A DNA stretch of 64,000 nucleotides from Planktothrix paucivesiculata PCC 9631 (GCF_900009265.2 NZ_LR735012.1:1-64000); one strand, 5' to 3'. Counted from the first letter of the stretch, positions 10,336-19,974 are shown. Notes: generated by a model not told the origin, from the letters alone. Program-made: numbers and translations.

Positions 10336-13236
10336 GTGGGTCTAAAAACAGTGTTGGAATATCCCCTTTTGCTTTTAGTTGATGGTCATTCGTTAGCGTT
10401 TCGTTCCTATTATGCCTTTGGCAAAAGTCGCCAGGGGGGGTTACGCACGTCAACGGGTATTCCTACCAGTGTTTGTTTTGGATTTTTTAAGTCCTTATTA
10501 GATGTGATGGCGAGTCATAAACCCGATTATTTAGCGATCGCATTTGACTTAAAACAGCCCACTTTTCGCCATGAGGCTGATGAAAATTATAAAGCAGATC
10601 GGACGGAAACCCCTCAAGATTTTATTGAGGATGTGGAGAATTTAAAACTATTATTACAAGCCTTTGATTTAACAATTATTACCGCTCCTGGTTATGAAGC
10701 CGATGATATTTTAGGGACGTTATCTTATAGGGGAAGTCGGGAAAACTATCGAGTTAAAATCCTATCGGGAGATCAGGATTTATTTCAGTTAATTGATATT
10801 AAAAAAAATATTAGTGTTTTACATTTGGAACCGGGTAAAGGAAGCAACCCTACGGAATTTTTAGCCGAACAGGTCTATCAGAAGTTGCAAATTTATCCCC
10901 ATCAAGTGATTGATTATAAGGCATTATGTGGGGATAAATCCGATAATATTCCTGGGGTAAAAGGCATTGGGAAAACCACGGCGGTTAAGTTATTAGGAGA
11001 ATATAGTTCTTTAGAAAATATCTATGCCCATATTGAAGATATTAAAGGAGCGACGCGCAAGAAATTAGAGGAAGGAAAACTGGATGCCGATCATTCTCAA
11101 ACCTTAGCGCGAATTATTCAAGATGTACCCTTAAAAGTGGGTTTGGAAGATTTCAAATTACAAGGGTTTGATCAAGCTAAAATTCAACCGATTTTAGAAC
11201 ATTTACAATTGCAAACCTTTTTAGATAAAGTTAATCAAATTCAAAAACAATTTAAGGGAAATATTCAAATACAACCAGCAGAAACTTCAGTTAATACCGA
11301 CGAAGATGCCAGTTTTTTTACCCGGGAAGAAACCGAAATTTATCAACAACAAAAAATAGCAAATAATCCCGCATCTAAGATTAAATTGCGTTTAATTCAA
11401 ACCCCGGAAGCCTTAGAACAGTTAGTTGATATTTTACAAAATCATACTGATACTAATTATCCCGTTGCTTGGGATACGGAAACCACCTCTTTAGAACCGA
11501 GAGAAGCGGAATTAGTTGGAATTGGTTGTTGTTGGGGAACAGCGCCAACAGAGGTGGCTTATATTCCTTTAAATCATACCCAAGGAACGAATTTAGATAA
11601 AGCCCAAACCTTAAATATTTTACGTCCGATTTTAGAAAGCGATCGCTATCCGAAAACCTTTCAAAATGCTAAATATGATCGATTAATTTTTAGAGTTCAT
11701 GGGATAGAATTAAAAGGTGTAGTCTTTGATCCCATGTTAGCAAACTATGTGTTAGATCCTGAAGATAATCATAATTTAATTGATTTAACTCGTAAATATT
11801 TGGGTTCAGAATTAACAGCCCCGAGTTATAAAGAATTAGTACCAAAAGGAAAAACTATCGCCGACATTAATATTGCTCAAGTCGCCGAATATTGCGGAAT
11901 GCAGGTGTATGTCACCTTTCAATTAGTCGATAAAATTAAAGCAGAATTTACAGATAAACCTCAATTAATGAAACTCCTAAAGGACGTTGAACAGCCCTTA
12001 GAACCGGTTTTAGCTGATATGGAATATGGGGGTGTACACTTGGATATTGACTATTTACATACCTTAGCCGAACAATTAGATAAACAGTTAGAAATTACCG
12101 AAACTCAAGCCTATCAAGTGGCGGGAGAACAATTTAATTTGGCTTCTCCCAAACAACTGAGTAAACTTTTATTTGAAACCCTAGAATTAAGTACCAAAAA
12201 AACCCGACAAATTAAAACCGGATATTCAACGGATGTGAATGTTTTAGAAAAATTACAAGGAGATCATCCGATTATTGATATCATATTAGAACATCGCACC
12301 TTAGCCAAACTCAAGTCAACTTATGTCGATGCTTTACCCACATTAGTAGATGCAAACCAACGCATTCATACCAGTTTTAACCAAACTATTACCGCCACGG
12401 GACGGTTATCTTCTTCTAATCCCAATTTACAAAATATTCCGATTAAAACCGAATTTTCGAGTAAAATTAGAAAAGCATTTATTACCGAACCCAACTGGCT
12501 GTTAGTTTCAGCCGACTATTCTCAAATTGAACTGAGAATTTTAGCTCATTTAAGTCAAGAACCGATTTTATTAGAAGCCTATAAAAACAATCAGGATGTG
12601 CATACTGTTACCGCTAAATTATTATTTGAAAAAGAAACCGTCACATCGGAAGAAAGACGGTTAGGAAAAACGATTAATTTTGGCGTAATTTATGGAATGG
12701 GGGCGCAAAGGTTCGCCCGGGAAGCCAAAGTTAGTAGTGCAGAAGGTAAGATATTTATTGAACGATTTAACCAACGGTATGCTCAAGTTTTTGCCTATTT
12801 AGAAAGGGTGAAAAAACAAGCTATTGCTCAAGGATATGTCGAAACCATATTAGGACGAAGACGCTATTTTAATTTCCAAGGAGATAGTCTACAAACCTTA
12901 AAAGGAGTTGATATTAATGAAATTGATTTAACCCAATTGAAGAAAAAAATGGGTCAAAATGATTCCCAACTATTGAGAGCCGCTGCTAACGCTCCCATAC
13001 AGGGTTCTAGTGCTGATATTATTAAAATGGCGATGGTACAAGTACACAAACTTTTAAGCCAATATCAATCCCAATTAGTGTTACAAGTTCATGATGAATT
13101 AGTCTTTGAAATTCCCGAAACAGAATGGGAAGAACTTCAACCTAAAATTAAGACTATTATGGAACAAGTGCTTCCCTTAAGTGTTCCTTTGGTCGTGGAT
13201 ATTCATGCTGGACAAAATTGGAAGGAAGCCAAATAA
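10336..13236 (+). CDS. polA: DNA polymerase I
   Basis: A 966-residue three-domain Pol I for Okazaki fragment processing and repair. The 5'-3' nuclease domain (1-300) opens with LLLVDGHSLAFRSYYA. The 3'-5' exonuclease region (about 355-550) has exo I DTE (D380, E382) and exo II N444-AKY-D448. The polymerase domain has SADYSQIELRI, KTINFGVIYGMG and QVHDELVFE. Exo III reads YCGMQ at 519-523, with Gln where the YxxxD motif has its catalytic Asp. About 40 residues are inserted between the fingers and motif C. GTG at 10336 is the longest start; GTG 10351 or TTG 10354 are alternatives. The gene has its own divergent promoter region. Confidence 0.96.
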   Translation: MGLKTVLEYPLLLLVDGHSLAFRSYYAFGKSRQGGLRTSTGIPTSVCFGFFKSLLDVMASHKPDYLAIAFDLKQPTFRHEADENYKADRTETPQDFIEDVENLKLLLQAFDLTIITAPGYEADDILGTLSYRGSRENYRVKILSGDQDLFQLIDIKKNISVLHLEPGKGSNPTEFLAEQVYQKLQIYPHQVIDYKALCGDKSDNIPGVKGIGKTTAVKLLGEYSSLENIYAHIEDIKGATRKKLEEGKLDADHSQTLARIIQDVPLKVGLEDFKLQGFDQAKIQPILEHLQLQTFLDKVNQIQKQFKGNIQIQPAETSVNTDEDASFFTREETEIYQQQKIANNPASKIKLRLIQTPEALEQLVDILQNHTDTNYPVAWDTETTSLEPREAELVGIGCCWGTAPTEVAYIPLNHTQGTNLDKAQTLNILRPILESDRYPKTFQNAKYDRLIFRVHGIELKGVVFDPMLANYVLDPEDNHNLIDLTRKYLGSELTAPSYKELVPKGKTIADINIAQVAEYCGMQVYVTFQLVDKIKAEFTDKPQLMKLLKDVEQPLEPVLADMEYGGVHLDIDYLHTLAEQLDKQLEITETQAYQVAGEQFNLASPKQLSKLLFETLELSTKKTRQIKTGYSTDVNVLEKLQGDHPIIDIILEHRTLAKLKSTYVDALPTLVDANQRIHTSFNQTITATGRLSSSNPNLQNIPIKTEFSSKIRKAFITEPNWLLVSADYSQIELRILAHLSQEPILLEAYKNNQDVHTVTAKLLFEKETVTSEERRLGKTINFGVIYGMGAQRFAREAKVSSAEGKIFIERFNQRYAQVFAYLERVKKQAIAQGYVETILGRRRYFNFQGDSLQTLKGVDINEIDLTQLKKKMGQNDSQLLRAAANAPIQGSSADIIKMAMVQVHKLLSQYQSQLVLQVHDELVFEIPETEWEELQPKIKTIMEQVLPLSVPLVVDIHAGQNWKEAK

Positions 13237-13334
13237 ATTAAATAGAGGACTGACCTATCACCTCTAAAACAATTCTAAATGATTAGTGGCAAAACCCCTA
13301 TAATCAAATATTATAACCTATTGAAAACCGCTAG

Positions 13335-13370
13335 ATTCGTAGGGATAATTCATGAATTACCCCTACGAAT
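13335..13370. repeat. Dispersed palindromic repeat after polA
   Basis: A near-perfect inverted repeat with ATTCGTAGGG and CCCTACGAAT arms and a central TTCATGAA. The 28-base core (13339-13366) is found again, identical as far as I can read, at 62208-62235. Here it sits about 100 bases past the polA stop, where it may act as a terminator. It lies 8 bases before the end of the IS remnant. Confidence 0.7.
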
Positions 13371-13378
13371 AGGATTAT

Positions 13379-14449
13379 CAGGACTTACGCAAGGACGCTA
13401 TATATAGCGCATTCAGGATCAGGCGATCGCTTGATTCAGACAGAAGGGCGATATGCGTCCGGCACGCTACGCGAGCGCGCTTATAAAAAGAGAATTAATC
13501 TGTGTTTGAATTGATAAGTAAACTAAATAAAAGAAAGCTTGAGAGAGGGATGTTTAAGCTCTTGGCTCAGGTAATCTGCTAACAAACTAGCTTTTAACTG
13601 ATAGACAGTTTGAGAAACTTTCTTAGCCATACGAGTCAGAAAAACCCAAACTAATAAAGCGCAAGCAATGTGGTTTTTTTGAATACTCGCTTTACGGCAT
13701 TGGCAAGATTCTATCCCCGTTAATTGTTTAATTTCTCGGTGAAATTCCTCAATTTTCCATCGCAGTTTACATTGAGAGATGACTTCATCTATTGAAGACT
13801 GATTTAAATCATTTGTAGCTACATATTCCGTTCTGTTGGCAGAAACAGTTACCCGAAATAGTTTAACTTTTTTATCTCTAGGGAATTTATTTATTTTGAT
13901 TAGCTTTCCCTGTTTTTCTTCAATTTCAGACCAAATTAACTGTTCAATAGGCTGATATTTTTTTTGACCTCCTGTATCATCAACCAGCCGGTTTTTTTTG
14001 AGCGGAACATAATAAATTTTCCCTAAATTATCAATCAAAGCCATTAACTTTTGCGCTGCATATATATTGACGGCGGACAAGTTCAATTTTCGAGGAAAAT
14101 CTTTTGTCGAGTACCGTATCATCAAAAACTAAACAAGCTTCGGGATGGCTCTGAAGTTCTGAATGCACTTTTTCCCAAATCACTTCGGGTGTTAAGTTTT
14201 CTGAATTCAAGTAACGATTAATTGTATCATGGCTAAACTCTTGAATATGTTCAGCGAAGTTGGTTAGAGTATAATTGATTTGGCTACTCAGGAGATATTG
14301 GCAATAGTATAGATAATTGATGCTCATATTTTTGGGCATAGATTCTGATGCTATTTTAACATTCCTTATTCTCCGTTTCCAGATTTCTTTTGGGTTAGCG
14401 ATCGCTAACTCCTTAGTACGCTACATATAGCGTCACTGCGTAAGTCCTG
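13379..14449 (-). mobile_element. Degraded IS701/IS4-type insertion sequence with intact ends
   Basis: Terminal inverted repeats begin CAGGACTTACGCA at 13379-13391 and end TGCGTAAGTCCTG at 14437-14449. Extended, they match over about 31 bases with three differences and each contains its own CGCTATATATAGCG-type palindrome. A 5-base direct repeat ATTAT flanks both ends (13374-13378 and 14450-14454), the expected target duplication. The element is about 1.07 kb, short for this group, because the transposase has lost its middle. A GC-rich palindromic patch (13450-13485) lies inside the 3' part. Confidence 0.82.
13523..14339 (-). pseudogene. IS701-type transposase, internally deleted and frameshifted
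   Basis: Two minus-strand frames belong to one former gene. The 5' part (14339 to about 14085) ends in VFDDTVLDKRFSSKIELVRR, holding the first catalytic Asp. The 3' part (from about 14080) begins IYAAQKLMALIDNLGKIYY and holds the last part with LRWKIEEFHREIK and its catalytic Glu. In intact relatives roughly 70 residues separate these, including the second catalytic Asp in a D-W-Y-A motif. The join lies near 14080-14095 and shifts the frame. The protein cannot be active, although an intact relative elsewhere could still act on the ends. Confidence 0.8.
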
Positions 14450-14525
14450 ATTATATTCCGAAATTTACGGAGTGCCGACCACCTGGGAAATTAACTTTCT
14501 TTTGAAGTTTTTAAGATTGTTAATC

Positions 14526-15287
14526 CTAGATAGAATTCAACTGCTTATGTTTGCGTTTGAGTGCGGAAACTGCACCCAATGTACCAAAAGCCAGGAGACT
14601 TAAATTAAAAGTTGGTTCAGGAACAGCCGTGATAGTATCCTTGACTGCAACGGAGAAATTGAGACTCGGCAACGCACCGCCAAACTCAAGGGTATATTTT
14701 CCCGAACCCAAAGGCGCAAGCATCAGATAATATCCATCACCGTAAGCATCGCCAGAAAATCCTGGTGTTACCCCAAATGGGTTGTTCTCAGCAGCGAAGA
14801 AGTTGAATAATGGAGATTGTTCGCGGTAGGCAAAAAGATTAGGTATAGTTTCCCCGTTGATTTTGGCTACTAAATTATCAGCCCCATCGATCAGATCAAT
14901 GACGCTATTTTGCAGTTCTTGTCCTCTCAAGCCAGTTTCTAAAGTTGAATTTTCAGCGTTCAACATCGGCAATAAAAGGTACTTATCCCCCGGGACAGTA
15001 AATGACCGATTTGCGTCAACTCCAGCAGTCCCTGCGATAAAAAACACAGGCCCGGCTTGGTTTACGCCAGCATTATCACCAGTCTGGTCTGTAAAAGCGT
15101 CCGTTGGCTTAGACTGAGCGAATGCCCATTGCCACCAGTCGGTAGTCCATTCGGCAATTGTCTTGCCTTCGACTTCAGAACCTGGTGCGAGGACTTCTAC
15201 TGCACTTACAGGTATTGTCGCCGCCAAAAGTGATAATGCAGAAACTAGCGATAGAGAAACAGATCTAAAGCGACGGATATTATTCAT
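14526..15287 (-). CDS. PEP-CTERM sorting domain protein
   Basis: A 253-residue secreted protein. It has an N-terminal signal peptide (basic start, hydrophobic LSLVSALSLLAATIPVSA, about residues 10-29). The C-terminus has VPEPTFNLSLLAFG, a hydrophobic stretch and the basic KRKHK, which is the PEP-CTERM tripartite sorting signal handled by exosortase. The middle part (EWTTDWWQWAFAQ and repeated aromatic segments) matches a group of cyanobacterial surface proteins of unknown role. No exosortase gene is nearby. The gene sits between two insertion sequences, and the ISAs1 element ends only 33 bases before its start, so its original promoter is displaced. Confidence 0.85.
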   Translation of the reverse strand: MNNIRRFRSVSLSLVSALSLLAATIPVSAVEVLAPGSEVEGKTIAEWTTDWWQWAFAQSKPTDAFTDQTGDNAGVNQAGPVFFIAGTAGVDANRSFTVPGDKYLLLPMLNAENSTLETGLRGQELQNSVIDLIDGADNLVAKINGETIPNLFAYREQSPLFNFFAAENNPFGVTPGFSGDAYGDGYYLMLAPLGSGKYTLEFGGALPSLNFSVAVKDTITAVPEPTFNLSLLAFGTLGAVSALKRKHKQLNSI

Positions 15288-15310
15288 CAGAAAAATGGGT
15301 ATAAACCCCG

Positions 15311-16755
15311 CCCTTTTGGGCAGGGTGTTTTCATTGTCGGGGGTAAAAAAGAAAATAAAAGTGATCTTTTTTTGGTAAAATCAAAGAAAGATCACTTTTA
15401 TTTGATTTTAAAAAACTATGTTAAACAGTATAATCGAACAACTGAAGTTAGTCAAGGATTTTCGGAAAAATCGTGGTAAAAGACATGAATTATGGGTAGT
15501 GTTGACTATCATTGTTTTAGCACTGCTAACTGGCAATGTTACTTATAAGCAAATAGATAATTTTAGAAAAAATGAAGAAAATAAGCTAATTAAATTATTA
15601 GAAACTAACACTAAAAAATTGCCGTCTTATAGTACCATAAGACGAGTAATGCTCGGAATAAATTCAATAGAAATTCAGTTGGTTTTTCAGTCAATAGTCC
15701 AGGAATATTATTGGCAACAAGAAGGCGTTGATTGGATTGCGATCGATGGAAAATCTTTAAAAAACACCCTGACTAACTATGAAAATCAGAAACAAAATAT
15801 GTTAATTATGGTATCTTGGTTTAGTCAAGAAACAAAGTTAGTAATTAAATCGGAAAGTTTTGAAAGTAAACAAAGTTCTGAAAACGCTAAAGTTCTGTCT
15901 ATGATAGAAAAATGCGGGTTATTAAATAAAGTATTTACCCTCGATGCTCTCCATTGTAGTAAGGAAACAACTCAGGCAATAATTGAGAGCAAAAATAATT
16001 ATTTAATTACGGTAAAAGGGAATCAAATTAAATTGCACAATCGGATCAAGATTTTAGCAGAAATCGAAAAACCTTTAACGGTATATGAAGAAAAAGATGT
16101 CAGTCATGGGCGAAATATTAGCAGAAAAGTATCAGTATTTGATAGCCAAAATGTCAACCATAAAAATTATCCTCATCTTCAAAGTTTTATTCAGGTAGAA
16201 AGAACGGGTTTTCGGGGTGATCAAGAATATAATGAGACTTTATATTATATTAGTAGTCAGAAATTAAGTGCGAAAACATTTGCAGAAAAAATTAAAGCAC
16301 ATTGGTTAATTGAAAATCAAGTACATTGGGTCAAAGATGTGAATTTTAATGAAGATAAATCAAGAATAAAAGGCATAGACGTAGCCGGAAAATTCTCGTT
16401 ATTAGTAACATTAATTTTGAATATATACAGAAGTTTGGGTTTTAGCTCAATAAAAGAGGGACAGTCATGGTTGGGAAATAATTGGGAAAAGATTTTAGCG
16501 ATCGCCTGAATTAATTAAGTTTTTAAAACTATTTTTCTAAAAAAACATTCAAAATATTTAATAATAAATAGTCATAAAGTCTTATTAATCAAGACAATGG
16601 CTATCTTTTGCTGTTAATAAATATGAAAATTGTTCATTCTTAATATTTCCCACTTATCTGATGAAAATTAGAGAGAATTTGATCGGAAAAATTGATAATT
16701 TTTTTTGAAGATAGCGATCGCATTTGGGAAAATGAAAACCCCCTGCCCTTTTGGG
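15311..16755 (+). mobile_element. ISAs1-family insertion sequence with 10-bp target duplication
   Basis: The element proper is 15321-16745 (1425 bases). Its 15-base ends CAGGGTGTTTTCATT and AATGAAAACCCCCTG are inverted repeats with one mismatch. CCCTTTTGGG is repeated directly outside each end (15311-15320 and 16746-16755), a 10-base target duplication as expected for ISAs1. Without the element the site reads as a hairpin with a CCGCCC arm, TTTT loop and GGGACGG arm, so it inserted in a palindrome. The duplication is still perfect, so the insertion is probably recent and the element may be active. Confidence 0.88.
15418..16509 (+). CDS. ISAs1-family transposase
   Basis: A 363-residue DDE transposase of normal family length with no frameshift or stop. 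The first Asp lies in DWIAIDGKSLKNT, the second in VFTLDALHCSKET and the Glu region in WLIENQVHWVKDVNFNEDKSRI. The VSHGRNISRKVSVF segment corresponds to the HGR-type motif of the family. The N-terminal DUF4372-like helical part (LKLVKDFRKNRGKRHELW) is also typical. It is transcribed away from the PEP-CTERM gene. Confidence 0.92.
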   Translation: MLNSIIEQLKLVKDFRKNRGKRHELWVVLTIIVLALLTGNVTYKQIDNFRKNEENKLIKLLETNTKKLPSYSTIRRVMLGINSIEIQLVFQSIVQEYYWQQEGVDWIAIDGKSLKNTLTNYENQKQNMLIMVSWFSQETKLVIKSESFESKQSSENAKVLSMIEKCGLLNKVFTLDALHCSKETTQAIIESKNNYLITVKGNQIKLHNRIKILAEIEKPLTVYEEKDVSHGRNISRKVSVFDSQNVNHKNYPHLQSFIQVERTGFRGDQEYNETLYYISSQKLSAKTFAEKIKAHWLIENQVHWVKDVNFNEDKSRIKGIDVAGKFSLLVTLILNIYRSLGFSSIKEGQSWLGNNWEKILAIA

Positions 16756-17077
16756 ACGGCTTTACATTTCCCCTTTCAGGGAGGAGGATATGGTGGCCAC
16801 CCTAACTCCTGCTCAAAGAATGACAACCAAATTTGAAGATTTTTTGAAGTGACCAGCTTTCATTCAGTCCACCAAGTTTCAGCATTTATTTCAAATGTAG
16901 TGCTACGCGCATATGTTAGGGCAATTTCTCAAGGCAGCATCCACGCATTCTCTGACGGTTTGAAATTCCTTTAATCTCTGTTTCATGCGGAAGTAATGAA
17001 ATAGGAATTGTTGTTAGGTGTTAGCCCTTCTATCTTAGGAATAAGGCCTGATCACCTAATCACGAACCCTTAAAATC
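16756..17077. other. Gene-free stretch after the ISAs1 element
   Basis: About 320 bases that before the insertion were the upstream region of the PEP-CTERM gene. I found no convincing reading frame or RNA. It begins with the second half of the hairpin that the IS split. Confidence 0.4.
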
Positions 17078-17476
17078 ATGAAAAAACCAGCTAAAAAACC
17101 TTGGCAAGTTGCCTTTCTTCTCTATTTTCTGTTATTATTTTTAATTGTAATTACAGCCAATGGGGGAAATTTACCCTACAATTTCTTAGGGAAAATTCCT
17201 AATTATGATATCTATGGACATTTTATTTTATATGGAATAGCCTCTTTTTTAAGCCATTTAGCTTTGGGAGGAAAAAAGATTATAATTGATCAGATTTTCA
17301 TTCCCCTAGGGCCGTTTTTATTTACCGTCGTAACCATTGCTGAAGAAATCTCACAAATTTATTTACCCCATCGTACCTTCAGTATCGTTGATTTGAATGC
17401 CAGTTTAATTGGGATTATTCTATTTTATTATCTAGCAGAATTATGGATTTTTTATCATAAAAAAAGACTGAGGTAA
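17078..17476 (+). CDS. VanZ-like integral membrane protein
   Basis: A 132-residue protein with four predicted membrane helices (about 9-28, 46-64, 74-95, 103-124). The family pattern is visible: DIYGHFILYGIASFL, then AEEISQIYLPHRTFSIVDLNASLIGI, corresponding to the GH..xYG and E..Q...R..d..D...N..G motifs of VanZ-like proteins. The teicoplanin-resistance link of VanZ itself should not be carried over. In cyanobacteria these small proteins have no established role. It lies 98 bases before the GH116 gene on the same strand and may be co-transcribed. Confidence 0.75.
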   Translation: MKKPAKKPWQVAFLLYFLLLFLIVITANGGNLPYNFLGKIPNYDIYGHFILYGIASFLSHLALGGKKIIIDQIFIPLGPFLFTVVTIAEEISQIYLPHRTFSIVDLNASLIGIILFYYLAELWIFYHKKRLR

Positions 17477-17574
17477 TAAAATTACCCTTGCTTATTTAAC
17501 TCAATTGTGAGAAAATTCAAAACATCCCAAACGGGGAATTTAGTTTTATTAAAATAGCATTATCCCTTAACCCC

Positions 17575-19974
17575 ATGACCCATTCTAGCCCTATTAACAA
17601 TATTCCTGAGTCTACTTGGAGTCGCCCCATTGGTTTAGGGTGGGAAAAACCGTATACCGTCCGCTACGCAAGTAATTTAGATGATGGCCCTTGGCACGGA
17701 ATGCCTCTGGGGGGGTTGGGTGCGGGTTGTATTGGGCGGTCTTCTCGGGGGGATTTTAACCTGTGGCATTTGGACGGGGGAGAACATATTTTTAAGACAC
17801 TTCCCGCTTGTCAATTTAGCGTTTATGAAGAAACAAAGGGCAAGAAAAAAGCTTATGCCTTATCAACAGAATCCCCTGAAGATGGCAGTTTATCCGCTTG
17901 GAATTGGTATCCTAAAACTACAAACTCTGGAGAATCAACGGGAACTTATCATGCCTTATATCCCCGCAGTTGGTTTATCTATGAAAATGTGTTTTCTGCC
18001 CAATTAAGCTGTGAACAATTCTCTCCAGTTTGGGCAAAAAATTATCAAGAAAGTAGTTATCCGATCGCAATTTTTGAATGGACAGCCCATAACCCCACGG
18101 ATGAACCGATTACCTTAAGTATATTATTAACTTGGGAAAATACAATTGGCTGGTTTACTAATACTTTATCCAGTCCTGAAGTAAAGGTTAGAGATGATGG
18201 AAGTCCGGTATATGAATATGAACCCAACTGGGGAAAAAGTGTCGGATGTTGTAATCATTTAGTTGAAGACTTTCATCGCATTGGGTGTTTGATGACTCGC
18301 CTAAGTGTGAATGAAGATGTGCAAGAAGGAGACGGACAAATTGCGATCGCAACTATTACAAATCCCGCCGTTGAAGTATATGATCAAACCCGTTGGAATC
18401 CGACCGGAAATGGGGAAGATATTTGGCAATGTTTCTCAGAAGATGGCACACTTTTAGATCAAGAAAGTGATCAACCCGCCAAAGAAGGCGAACGAATTGC
18501 GGTGGCTTTAGCGGTTAAATTTACCATTAGACCCGGGAAAACCAGAAAAATTCCTTTTTATTTAGCTTGGGATTTACCCATTACTCAATTTGCATCGGGA
18601 ATTAATTATTATCGGCGTTATACTGACTTTTTTGGTCGGAATGGTCGCAATGCTTGGTCAATGATTCGCACAGCGATGAAACATTCTGACACCTGGCGAG
18701 AACATATTCAAGCATGGCAAAACCCCATTTTACAGCGTCAAGATTTACCGAATTGGTTTAAAATGGCACTGTTTAATGAGTTATATTTACTCACCGATGG
18801 GGGCGCAATTTGGAGCGCGGCGGATGAGCGAGATCCCATGGGACAATTTGGGGTTTTAGAATGTTTAGATTATCGCTGGTATGAAAGTTTAGATGTGCGA
18901 TTATACGGATCATTTTCTCTATTAATGTTGTGGCCGGAGTTAGAAAAATCCATCTTAATTGCCTATGCTCGAGCAGTTTCTCAAGGAGATGATACCCCCC
19001 GAATTATTGGTTATAATCAGGCTTCAGCTATTAGAAAAGCCGTGGGTGCAACCCCCCATGATTTGGGCGCGCCGAATGAACATCCATGGGAGAAAACTAA
19101 TTATACCAGTTATCAAGATTGTAACCTTTGGAAAGACTTACCCTGTGATTTTGTCCTGCAAGTTTATCGAGATTTTCTATTAACAGGGGCAACGGATTTT
19201 GAATTTTTAACTGATTGTTGGCCAGCGATGGTTGAAACCATCAATTATCTGAAAACTTTTGATTTAGATCAAGATTCAATTCCCGAAAATAGTGGCGCAC
19301 CAGATCAAACCTTTGATGATTGGAAATTACAGGGAATTAGTGCCTATTGTGGGGGCTTATGGTTAGCGGCATTAGAAGCTATGATTGCCATGGGAAGACT
19401 CTTAGAAAAAGAAGCAGTTACACCCCATCCTAATAAGGTCATTCCAACCTATAAAATATGGTTAGAAACTGCTAAACCTTTGTATCAAAAAACTCTCTGG
19501 AATGGTGAATATTATCGTTTAGATAGTGGGAGCGGTTCCGATGTAGTAATGACAGATCAATTATGCGGTCAATTCTATGCTAAACTATTAAGATTACCTG
19601 ATATTGTTCCCCCAGATTGTACTATTTCGGCTTTAAAAACCGTTTATAATTCCTGTTTTAAAAAGTTTCATAATGGACAATTTGGAGCCGCCAACGGGGT
19701 CAGACCCAATGGAGAAGCGGTTAACCCAAAAGATACTCATCCCTTAGAAGTTTGGACGGGAATTAATTTTGGTTTAGCTGCCTTTTTCTTACAAACGGGA
19801 ATGAATGCCGAAGCCTGGGAATTAACCGAAGTTGTGGTTAAACAAATTTATGATCATGGCTTACAATTTCGCACACCAGAAGCAATTACCGCCGCCGGAA
19901 CTTTCCGCGCTAGTCACTATTTAAGGGCGATGGCAATTTGGGCAATTTATTATCAATATAGTAATCCTAATTGA
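17575..19974 (+). CDS. GH116-family beta-glucosidase-like protein (GBA2-type)
   Basis: A 799-residue enzyme of glycoside hydrolase family 116, which includes human non-lysosomal glucosylceramidase GBA2 and archaeal or bacterial beta-glucosidases and xylosidases. The N-terminal beta domain has MPLGGLGAGCIGRSSRGDFN. The (alpha/alpha)6 barrel has VLECLDYRWYESLDVRLYGS, whose E429 is the likely nucleophile, and the TFDDW motif with D581 as the likely acid/base. The last part has DQLCGQFYAKLL and HPLEVWTGINFGLAAF. No signal peptide is seen, so it is probably cytosolic. The substrate cannot be told from sequence; glucosylated lipids or short glucosides are possible. Confidence 0.9.
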   Translation: MTHSSPINNIPESTWSRPIGLGWEKPYTVRYASNLDDGPWHGMPLGGLGAGCIGRSSRGDFNLWHLDGGEHIFKTLPACQFSVYEETKGKKKAYALSTESPEDGSLSAWNWYPKTTNSGESTGTYHALYPRSWFIYENVFSAQLSCEQFSPVWAKNYQESSYPIAIFEWTAHNPTDEPITLSILLTWENTIGWFTNTLSSPEVKVRDDGSPVYEYEPNWGKSVGCCNHLVEDFHRIGCLMTRLSVNEDVQEGDGQIAIATITNPAVEVYDQTRWNPTGNGEDIWQCFSEDGTLLDQESDQPAKEGERIAVALAVKFTIRPGKTRKIPFYLAWDLPITQFASGINYYRRYTDFFGRNGRNAWSMIRTAMKHSDTWREHIQAWQNPILQRQDLPNWFKMALFNELYLLTDGGAIWSAADERDPMGQFGVLECLDYRWYESLDVRLYGSFSLLMLWPELEKSILIAYARAVSQGDDTPRIIGYNQASAIRKAVGATPHDLGAPNEHPWEKTNYTSYQDCNLWKDLPCDFVLQVYRDFLLTGATDFEFLTDCWPAMVETINYLKTFDLDQDSIPENSGAPDQTFDDWKLQGISAYCGGLWLAALEAMIAMGRLLEKEAVTPHPNKVIPTYKIWLETAKPLYQKTLWNGEYYRLDSGSGSDVVMTDQLCGQFYAKLLRLPDIVPPDCTISALKTVYNSCFKKFHNGQFGAANGVRPNGEAVNPKDTHPLEVWTGINFGLAAFFLQTGMNAEAWELTEVVVKQIYDHGLQFRTPEAITAAGTFRASHYLRAMAIWAIYYQYSNPN

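Noticed and set aside
17078-17476. Glycopeptide resistance gene vanZ
   Set aside because: Only the broad VanZ-like membrane fold is seen and no other van gene is near; a resistance role is not supported.
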